A stretch of DNA of 40,794 nt, from assembly GCA_015494595.1 (NCBI GenBank), contig WGAX01000209.1:1-40794 (forward strand), written 5' to 3'. Shown in pieces: positions 33,631-40,794 of this stretch (position 1 is the stretch's first letter; every line of letters starts with the position of its first letter). The position numbers and the translations under genes are program-made. Source of the DNA: Nitratiruptor sp. (lineage in GTDB: Bacteria > Campylobacterota > Campylobacteria > Campylobacterales > Nitratiruptoraceae). The notes beneath the pieces were generated by a model that was not told the DNA's origin, did no database searches, and saw nothing but the letters and a program-made list of their open reading frames with translations.

Positions 33631-34029
33631 ATGGCACTACCTGATAAAAATATGAAAATTTTGGTTGTAGATGATGCACCAATGATTAGAAGAATTTTAA
33701 AAAATCTTCTCAAAGAGATGGGTTTTACCAATATTGAAGAGGCTGAAGACGGTATGGCAGCACTGCAAAAACTGCGCAATGATAAGTTCGATTTTGTCAT
33801 AACCGACTGGAATATGCCAAACCTCACAGGGATTGAGTTGGTTCAAGAGATCAGAAAAGATCCAAATCTCAAACATTTGCCGATAATGATGGTTACAGCA
33901 GAAGCGAAAAAAGAGAATATTATTCTCGCTCTTAAAAGTGGAGTCAATAACTATATTGTCAAACCTTTTACACCTGAGAGTGTAAAAGCCAAAATAGAGG
34001 CTATCTTTTCGGCAAAAACAAAAGCATAG
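33631..34029 (+). CDS. cheY: Chemotaxis response regulator CheY
   Basis: This 132-residue single receiver has the acid pair in ILVVDDAPMIRR, phospho-acceptor D59 in VITDWNMPN, the conserved T in MMVTAEAKKEN and K in YIVKPFTPE. It binds FliM (LSQEEIDALLGG) when phosphorylated. AAGGAG lies before the ATG. The length is standard. Confidence 0.97.
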   Translation: MALPDKNMKILVVDDAPMIRRILKNLLKEMGFTNIEEAEDGMAALQKLRNDKFDFVITDWNMPNLTGIELVQEIRKDPNLKHLPIMMVTAEAKKENIILALKSGVNNYIVKPFTPESVKAKIEAIFSAKTKA

Positions 34030-34038
34030 GAGTTCAAT

Positions 34039-35367
34039 ATGAATAAACCAGATCACCATGAAGAGTTTAAGGAGCAGCTAGAGGATTCCCCAGCAGCACT
34101 CATAGGCTGCCAAAAGAAGCTCGATGCTCTTTTGAAAATGGATAAAGAGCGATGGATTCAAAGTGGGGGGAAACTAAGCGAAGCAATTTTTAATGCAGCT
34201 TTGGTAAAAACAGGAGTATATAGATTTAAAAATCGATTTAACAAATTTAATGCCTCTTTCCAAAAAATTACAGATACAAGCAAAGAGAGTCTAAAAACTA
34301 CAGAGACTATTATGCAAAGTATCAAAGAGATTGAGGAGGCACAAAAGGAGACTACTGATCACATTGAGCATGGAGAGATGATTCTTAACAAGACCAATCA
34401 AGATATTCTTGAATCGGTCAAAGCGATGGATAATCTTACAAAAACTACTGAGGAGCTTAAAAGAAAAATCAGTGGTATTGATCATGTACTTAATGTTATT
34501 CTTGAAATTACTGAGCAAACCAATCTCCTTGCTCTCAACGCTGCAATTGAGGCAGCAAGAGCAGGAGAAGTTGGACGAGGGTTTGCAGTGGTTGCAGATG
34601 AGGTAAGAAAACTTGCAGAAAAGACCAGCAAAAGCGCCAGTGAGATTAGGGAAGTAACTATTTCAGTAATGGATGAGATGGACAATACCGCAAAAGTGGT
34701 CACTAATGCAAAAACCATTGTAGAAGATAGTGCTGAGGGGGCTAGTGGCGTTCTTAAAACATTTCATAAAATCAAACAGACCAGCTCTAATGTCACCTCT
34801 TTGATTAAGCGCCAAATCGAGTATACCAATATGCAAAAGGACAATATCCACACCTTTTCTGAAGAGATCCAAAAACTCAACGAAGATCTCAAACAGGCAC
34901 AAGAGCTTGCCTCTATTACAGGAGCGCGTATCATCTCTACCATCGACTATATGAAAGATGGTATTGAAAAATGCTCAGAATTTACAAAAGATGCACCAGT
35001 AACGCTACTGCTTGATGCTATTAAATCGCATTCAGTCTATATTACAAATGTAGCAAAACTCTTGGAAGGGTATGAAAATATCTCCTTAAAAGATTTTACC
35101 TCCTGTGATTTTGGCAGATGGTTCTACTCTGGAGAGGCATTTAAAGCACTGAGAGGATATGGTAATGAGGTTATTGCTCTTCTTGAAGGTACAGAGGAGT
35201 ATCACAAAGCAGTCCACAATATCGCACAAGAGCTTATTCGTCTCAAAAAAGAGCATAGAGAAGATGAAGTTTTCCTTAAATTTCAAGAGCTTGCAGATGC
35301 TGCCAACACATTAGTAAAAGAGCTTATGAAAATTTATGCCATAGTAGCTGCAAAAGAGATGGAGTAG
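34039..35367 (+). CDS. Soluble chemoreceptor with C-terminal CZB zinc domain (TlpD-like)
   Basis: This 442-residue protein has no membrane helix. The MCP signalling hairpin is canonical ([20 protein letters not shown], from residue 156, followed by [19 protein letters not shown]). The C-terminus is a CZB domain with candidate zinc ligands H331, C356 ([12 protein letters not shown]), H389 and H393 (EYHKAVHN). Helicobacter TlpD has this architecture and senses oxidative stress or energy-related cues. It follows cheY by 9 bp in the che operon. Confidence 0.93.
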   Translation: MNKPDHHEEFKEQLEDSPAALIGCQKKLDALLKMDKERWIQSGGKLSEAIFNAALVKTGVYRFKNRFNKFNASFQKITDTSKESLKTTETIMQSIKEIEEAQKETTDHIEHGEMILNKTNQDILESVKAMDNLTKTTEELKRKISGIDHVLNVILEITEQTNLLALNAAIEAARAGEVGRGFAVVADEVRKLAEKTSKSASEIREVTISVMDEMDNTAKVVTNAKTIVEDSAEGASGVLKTFHKIKQTSSNVTSLIKRQIEYTNMQKDNIHTFSEEIQKLNEDLKQAQELASITGARIISTIDYMKDGIEKCSEFTKDAPVTLLLDAIKSHSVYITNVAKLLEGYENISLKDFTSCDFGRWFYSGEAFKALRGYGNEVIALLEGTEEYHKAVHNIAQELIRLKKEHREDEVFLKFQELADAANTLVKELMKIYAIVAAKEME

Positions 35368-35377
35368 TGGAGCAAAA

Positions 35378-36826
35378 ATGATGATGTACAAAAATATCTA
35401 CAATAAACGGGGAATTGAGCCTAAAAATGTAGCTTCAGATTTTGCACTTCCGGAGCTTTTTTTCTCTATCACAGACCCCAAAGGAATCATTCTTACTGGC
35501 AATGATGTATTTCAAAGGGTAAGTAAGTTTGAAAGAGATGAGCTTATTGGTAAACCCCATAATATCATCCGCCATCCCGATGTACCCAGAGCTGTATTCA
35601 AAGCTGTATGGAATACTATAAAACAGGGCAAACCCTTTGTAGGATATGTAAAAAATATGGCAAAAGATGGCTCCTACTATTGGGTTTTGGCAGCAATCTA
35701 TCCAGTCATCAACGAAGAGGGAAAAATAGAAAAATATATATCTATTCGCCTTAAGCCATCTTCAAAAATGTTTGAGCTCATCCCCTCTTTTTATAAAAAT
35801 GTCTTAGAAGTAGAGCTCAAAAACGATATGGATACAGCTTTACAGTTTATGCTGGAAAAACTGAAAGAGTTAGGTTTTGATAGCTATGAAGAGTTTGCCA
35901 AACAGGCATTTTTTCAAGAGATCCAAAGCAGAGAGAAACTCCTTGCCAATAAACAGGATATGAGCTGTCAAGTAGATCTCTCTAATGTCATTGCCCAAAA
36001 TACCGATTTTATAGATCTCTTATGCAGCCTTGAGACCATATTTTTTAGACTCAATCGCTACTTCAACGAAATTTTTGGCAAAGTTAATCTCTTTTTAAAT
36101 CTTAATGAAGAGCTTAATAACAAAAGTAAATTCATCTACGAGTTAGCCGAAGATATTCGCCTCCTCTCCCTTAATGCTTCCATTGAGAGCTATAAAATCA
36201 AAAAAGAGGGAGTATCATTTTCAACACTCTCCCATGAGATGCGAAAAAATGCGGAGCTGAGTGAGAGAAAAATCCTTCAACTAAGTAAAATTATCGATAA
36301 CACAAAAAAAGATATTGAAGATATAGGGTTTAATATCCTCACATCCAAACTCGTCATTGAGATGATTACATTCTTCATCAAAGAGATGATTAATAATCTT
36401 TCAGAAAAGAGAATCAAAGATGAGAAGCAAAAAGAGGTCATTAACAGTATTAATGAGCTTTTTTCACTGCTTGTTGTCTACTCTAATAACCTCTCTAAAA
36501 ATGTCGATGCCTCCAAAAGCCAGCTTCGCTCTATGTTTTACAATATCCAAGAGCTCAATGTTCTTATCAACAGGCTCGACTTCATCCATATCAACGGACT
36601 CATTGAATCTGCCCATACCAAAGAGGAGGGAGGAGGATTTACCATAATTTTCTCTCAAATGCTTAAACTCATAGAGGCAGCCAAAAATGAGATTATCAAT
36701 TTAGAGACAAGCATATCTGGAGCAAGTGAAGAAAACCTTACCGTCAACCTCATCACAGAGATCGCTCAACAAAAGATTGTACGACTCCAAAAAGAGTATA
36801 AAGAGGTATTCAGAAGTTATGTGTAG
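35378..36826 (+). CDS. PAS-domain protein with two degenerate chemoreceptor-like hairpins
   Basis: This 482-residue soluble protein has an Aer-type PAS domain (about 22-130: FFSITDPKGIILTGNDVFQR, IGKPHNIIRHPDVPRAVFKA, DGSYYWVLAAIYPV), probably FAD-binding or redox-sensing. The rest is helical. Two segments resemble the MCP tip: residues 255-302 (DIRLLSLNASIESYK, then EMRKNAE) and 395-442 (LDFIHINGLIESAH, then QMLKLIEA). They align gap-free with the hairpin of the neighbouring receptor, but the key Arg is replaced by K or H. It is the last gene of the che operon. It could be a receptor-like adaptor or an array modulator; whether it binds CheW or CheA is unknown. Confidence 0.8.
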   Translation: MMMYKNIYNKRGIEPKNVASDFALPELFFSITDPKGIILTGNDVFQRVSKFERDELIGKPHNIIRHPDVPRAVFKAVWNTIKQGKPFVGYVKNMAKDGSYYWVLAAIYPVINEEGKIEKYISIRLKPSSKMFELIPSFYKNVLEVELKNDMDTALQFMLEKLKELGFDSYEEFAKQAFFQEIQSREKLLANKQDMSCQVDLSNVIAQNTDFIDLLCSLETIFFRLNRYFNEIFGKVNLFLNLNEELNNKSKFIYELAEDIRLLSLNASIESYKIKKEGVSFSTLSHEMRKNAELSERKILQLSKIIDNTKKDIEDIGFNILTSKLVIEMITFFIKEMINNLSEKRIKDEKQKEVINSINELFSLLVVYSNNLSKNVDASKSQLRSMFYNIQELNVLINRLDFIHINGLIESAHTKEEGGGFTIIFSQMLKLIEAAKNEIINLETSISGASEENLTVNLITEIAQQKIVRLQKEYKEVFRSYV

Positions 36827-37626
36827 TCAATAACTCTATCAAGCTTTGCAAAAGCCTTTTGCAAAATGCGCTCATTATATCTTTCACAATCTCGTTTCAG
36901 CGATTTTTTAAAGCTCAATCTCTTAATCTCCTCTTTACTAGCACCCTGAGCAATCGCCTCTTTCAGCTCTCTGTCCACATCGATATTTTGATTGGCCAAT
37001 TCCCATACTGTAACACCAAAAGCTCTAGAGTACTTAATCGCATCGCTATCACTCAATACCAAATAGTTTCTATCCTTTTGATCTATATAGTTAATGACAC
37101 CTTTTGTCTCAAAAAATCCATACTTATCCCCCAAAAAAATATCAAACTGATGCTCTAGATCTCTACTCTCATTCCATCTGTTCAGCACAAAGATAGTTTT
37201 TATGGCAGGATGTGCATTTTTTAATTTCTGATAAATCGTAATTGCACTAACGGCATCAAGCTCTCCATCCATCAAAGGAATAACTACAGCATCAAGCATA
37301 TAAACCATACCACTATCAATAAGCGACTCCAACACATACACTGCAGTCTTATTTGCACCCACATCCATTACAATATGATTTTCCAACAGCAAAATATCAC
37401 GAAGCTCCTCCCGCAAATCCTTGCCTGCAACCTCCACTTTCTCTAGCCATACCAATCTACTCTTTTCAAAAGAGATACTATCCTCATTCTCATCATCAAA
37501 CTCAAAAAAAGATACAGGCTGCTTAAATTTTTGGTAGAGATAGGGGACAACAAGCTGCATACTTACAGTACTTTTACCAACACCACCCTTGGTGTTGATA
37601 ACAGCAATTTTATAAAACTTTTGCAT
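36817..37626 (-). CDS. Orphan ParA/MinD-like P-loop ATPase
   Basis: This 269-residue protein has a deviant Walker A TKGGVGKST (about 12-20), an acidic FFEFDDENEDS after the first strand and a Walker B-like HIVMDVGANKT. The basic C-terminal tail is suited to DNA or partner contact. No parB or centromere-like repeats follow. It is convergent with the PAS gene (10-bp overlap). ParA-like proteins such as ParC place chemoreceptor arrays in other bacteria, and this one lies beside the che operon. A StbB/VirC1-like plasmid-type ATPase is an alternative. AGAGGA precedes the ATG. Confidence 0.85.
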   Translation of the reverse strand: MQKFYKIAVINTKGGVGKSTVSMQLVVPYLYQKFKQPVSFFEFDDENEDSISFEKSRLVWLEKVEVAGKDLREELRDILLLENHIVMDVGANKTAVYVLESLIDSGMVYMLDAVVIPLMDGELDAVSAITIYQKLKNAHPAIKTIFVLNRWNESRDLEHQFDIFLGDKYGFFETKGVINYIDQKDRNYLVLSDSDAIKYSRAFGVTVWELANQNIDVDRELKEAIAQGASKEEIKRLSFKKSLKRDCERYNERILQKAFAKLDRVIDYT

Positions 37627-37640
37627 ATATGTCCTCTAGA

Positions 37641-37669
37641 GGCTTTTGGGGCTAATTATACCAAAAGCC
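37641..37669 (-). promoter_or_regulatory. Promoter of the ParA-like gene inside an inverted repeat
   Basis: On the minus strand TATAAT (37655-37660) lies in the 11-base loop of a perfect 9-bp inverted repeat GGCTTTTGG (37641-37649) / CCAAAAGCC (37661-37669). Transcription would start near 37648, about 22 bases before the ATG. The repeat could be an operator; no -35 is recognisable. Confidence 0.4.
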
Positions 37670-37681
37670 CCAGGGGCTTTT
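37663..37681 (-). terminator. Candidate terminator after mrp
   Basis: AAAAGCCCC (37663-37671) and GGGGCTTTT (37673-37681) form a perfect 9-bp inverted repeat just beyond the mrp stop. In the mrp transcript the hairpin ends in four U. It shares bases with the larger inverted repeat around the ParA promoter, so only one of the two can form. Confidence 0.5.
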
Positions 37682-37683
37682 GC

Positions 37684-38844
37684 TCAGTGGGAGCAGCCGC
37701 AACTCCCCCCACTGCTATGGCCGCTATTTGATGCAGTCGAGCATGCACTCACCCCCGGAGGAGTAGTTGGCTGAATCATTTCGTTGCTAGCGCCACCCTC
37801 TTCATTCACTTTCTCAATAAAGTGCCAAAGCTTATTTGCCCCTTGATGGTAGCGTTTTGCAGTTTCACTATCTGGATGGTAGAAGACTACAGGTTTACCC
37901 TCATCTCCCCCTTCTCGAATAGCTGGCTCAATAGGAATTTGTGCCAAAACGGTTGTACCATACTCAAGAGCTACCTCATTGGCTGTACCTTTGCCAAAAA
38001 TATCGCTCTCAGTCTGACAGCTTGGACAGATAAAGCCGCTCATATTCTCTACAATCCCAGCTATTGGAATATGAAGTTTTTTAAACATATCAAGGCTTCT
38101 TCTACTATCATCAAGACTGACCATTTGTGGAGTAGTGACAGTTACGCCAGCAGTTACAGGCACACTTTGGGCTAAAGTTAGCTGTGCATCCCCGGTACCA
38201 GGAGGCATATCGATAAAGAGTACATCCAAATCACTCCATAAAATATCGCGTAAAAACTGCTCTACCGCTTTCATAATCATAGCACCTCGCCAAATAAGTG
38301 ACTGCCCCTCTTCCATCAATACACCCATACTCATCACTTCCACACCATACTTTGTCTCAATAGGTTTCACTTTATTGCCCACAACTTCCGGCTGTACACC
38401 CAAAATCCCCAACATTCTAGGAATATTTGGACCATAAATATCTGCATCTAAAATCCCCACCTTTTTACCCTGCATCGCAGTAGCAATCGCCAAATTTACT
38501 GTAGTAGTCGATTTACCCACGCCGCCTTTACCGCTACTTACCATTACAAAGTTTTTAACTTGTGGGGCAAGGTTCTTACCTCTACTGGAGGTTTCACGAG
38601 GCATCTTTGGCTGATGGATATTGACTATCACCTCTTTTGCACCTTGAAGCTCAAGCTTTTTTGTAATCTCATCTCTTAGCTGCTGGGCAACCTCTGGAGC
38701 ACTTGAAGTAATATCAAGCTCCACAAATACCCTATCACCATCTACTTCAACACCTTTTACAAACCCAAAGGTAACTATATCCTTTGTAAATCCCGGATAT
38801 GCAACACTACTTAAAATCTCTCTTACCTGTGCTTCACTCAGCAT
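37684..38844 (-). CDS. mrp: Iron-sulfur cluster carrier Mrp (ApbC/Nbp35 family)
   Basis: This 386-residue protein has an N-terminal MIP18/DUF59-type domain (about 1-85), a deviant Walker A SGKGGVGKST (about 104-113) and IWRGAMIMKAVEQFLRDILW. The cluster-binding CxxC pair is GFICPSCQTE near residue 270. Mrp binds and transfers Fe-S clusters. The C-terminal tail ends in a Ser/Gly/Cys/His-rich piece (CSTASNSGHSSGGSCGCSH), a possible metal-binding tail. thiC, whose product is an Fe-S enzyme, lies 59 bp upstream in the same direction. AAGGAG precedes the ATG. Confidence 0.96.
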   Translation of the reverse strand: MLSEAQVREILSSVAYPGFTKDIVTFGFVKGVEVDGDRVFVELDITSSAPEVAQQLRDEITKKLELQGAKEVIVNIHQPKMPRETSSRGKNLAPQVKNFVMVSSGKGGVGKSTTTVNLAIATAMQGKKVGILDADIYGPNIPRMLGILGVQPEVVGNKVKPIETKYGVEVMSMGVLMEEGQSLIWRGAMIMKAVEQFLRDILWSDLDVLFIDMPPGTGDAQLTLAQSVPVTAGVTVTTPQMVSLDDSRRSLDMFKKLHIPIAGIVENMSGFICPSCQTESDIFGKGTANEVALEYGTTVLAQIPIEPAIREGGDEGKPVVFYHPDSETAKRYHQGANKLWHFIEKVNEEGGASNEMIQPTTPPGVSACSTASNSGHSSGGSCGCSH

Positions 38845-38898
38845 AACTCTACTCCTTCTCTTTTAAATTGGAGAAATTTTATCCTATTTAGCTTAGTC

Positions 38899-40286
<1,388 letters not shown>

Positions 40287-40318
40287 CTTAAAAAAGATAA
40301 AAAAAAGCTTTTATTATG

Positions 40319-40324
40319 TATAAT
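40319..40324 (+). promoter_or_regulatory. -10 element for ispD
   Basis: A perfect TATAAT, preceded directly by TG, lies 30 bases before the ispD TTG. The -35 region is not recognisable (AT-rich). The transcript would begin near 40331. Confidence 0.5.
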
Positions 40325-40354
40325 TTTGTAACATTTTAGAAAAAAGGATTAAAT

Positions 40355-40794
40355 TTGTCCGATTTAACACTGGTGTTACTTGGAGCAGGAACCTCTAGCC
40401 GTTTTGGCTTGCCTGTCAAAAAACAGTGGCTATGGATTGAAGATAAACCTCTGTGGCTTTTTGTGGCTCAAAGAGTGGCACAGATGGCCGATTTTAAAGA
40501 TATTATTATTACCGCCCCCAAAGAGGAGAGAGCCTTTTTTCAAAAATATTGCGACTATACCATAGTAGCAGGTGGTAAGAGCCGCCAAGACTCCATCAAC
40601 AATGCTTTGAAATTTGTAGATAGCGAATTTGTACTCATCAGCGATATTGCAAGAGTCTGTATCAAAGAAGAGGTAATTGAGCGTATTCTTGCTTGCAAAG
40701 ATGGTGACTGCGTTGTGCCTTATGTCCCAGCTATCGATACGGTTGTGTATAAAAATGAAACAATCAACAGAAGCGAAGTTAAACTTATTCAAAC
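40355..40794 (+). CDS. ispD: IspD cytidylyltransferase (MEP pathway), 3' end outside the window
   Basis: The frame opens at TTG 40355-40357 with AAGGA at 40344-40348, six bases upstream, and stays open to the end (146 codons). No ATG lies near the true N-terminus. The product begins SDLTLVLLGAGTSSRFG, the nucleotide-binding signature, followed by PVKKQWLW, GGKSRQDSINNAL, LISDIARVC and VPYVPAIDTVVYK. IspD converts MEP and CTP to CDP-ME in isoprenoid synthesis. In Campylobacter and Helicobacter the protein is a fused IspDF; whether the IspF part follows here cannot be seen. Confidence 0.93.
   Translation, partial: MSDLTLVLLGAGTSSRFGLPVKKQWLWIEDKPLWLFVAQRVAQMADFKDIIITAPKEERAFFQKYCDYTIVAGGKSRQDSINNALKFVDSEFVLISDIARVCIKEEVIERILACKDGDCVVPYVPAIDTVVYKNETINRSEVKLIQ

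Noticed and set aside
36815-36835. Hairpin AGTTAT / ATAACT as terminator between the PAS gene and the ParA-like gene
   Set aside because: Only 6 bp, fully A/T-rich apart from one G-C pair, and no T-run after it.

Overview
The window is about 40.8 kb of very densely coding, AT-rich DNA. It is almost certainly from the chromosome of a Campylobacterota (epsilonproteobacterial) species. The clues are the flhA-flhF-flhG-fliA order, a CheV plus a soluble CZB chemoreceptor of TlpD type, an IspD of the Campylobacter/Helicobacter type (KKQWL, then PLWLFV), lysine- and glutamate-rich proteins, and sigma-70 promoters with a good -10 and a weak -35. A deep-sea vent genus such as Nitratiruptor is possible, but that is a guess. 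No tRNA, rRNA, insertion sequence, prophage or CRISPR was seen. No gene-free stretch reaches 300 bases; the largest gaps are 40239-40354 (116 bp) and 29699-29799 (101 bp).

Region 1 (1-3826, plus strand) is a short operon whose start lies outside the window. It encodes a TPR-like protein (5' truncated), a membrane-anchored PilZ protein, a FliJ-like coiled-coil protein, a MotE-like secreted protein and a membrane diguanylate cyclase. It links c-di-GMP synthesis and reception to the flagellum and converges on flhB.

Region 2 (3815-29698, minus strand) is one giant flagellar operon. In transcription order it reads fliG, fliM, fliN-like, flgF, flgG, flgA, flgH, flgI, flgJ (rod-binding domain only), flhA, flhF, flhG, fliA, fliK, a periplasmic TPR protein, flgB, flgC, fliE, fliF, fliH, fliI, flgD, flgE, fliL, fliN, fliO, fliP, fliQ, fliR and flhB. 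These 30 genes supply the export gate, ATPase complex, MS/C/P/L rings, rod, hook and hook cap, hook-length ruler, number and placement control (FlhF/FlhG) and sigma-28. Most neighbours overlap by 4-43 bp. Flagellin, hook-associated proteins, FliD/FliS, MotA/MotB, FlgM, RpoN and FlgR/FlgS are not in the window. fliG is unusually separated from fliF, and fliJ is absent after fliI.

Region 3 (29699-36826, plus strand) is a divergent chemotaxis operon: a small CheZ-like phosphatase, cheA, cheW, cheV, cheY, a soluble CZB chemoreceptor and a PAS protein with two degenerate chemoreceptor-like hairpins. A close match to a sigma-28 promoter precedes it and overlaps the sigma-70 promoter of the flagellar operon on the other strand. 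This suggests that FliA made by the flagellar operon switches on chemotaxis.

Region 4 (36817-40794) holds an orphan ParA-like ATPase, mrp (Fe-S carrier) and thiC (thiamine pyrimidine synthesis) on the minus strand. The 5' part of ispD (isoprenoid synthesis) follows on the plus strand and runs off the end; it uses a TTG start.

The most unusual items are the doubled degenerate receptor hairpin with exactly 20-heptad spacing, the overlapping divergent sigma-28/sigma-70 promoters, and the orphan ParA whose promoter sits inside an inverted repeat. None of them is proof of a new system.
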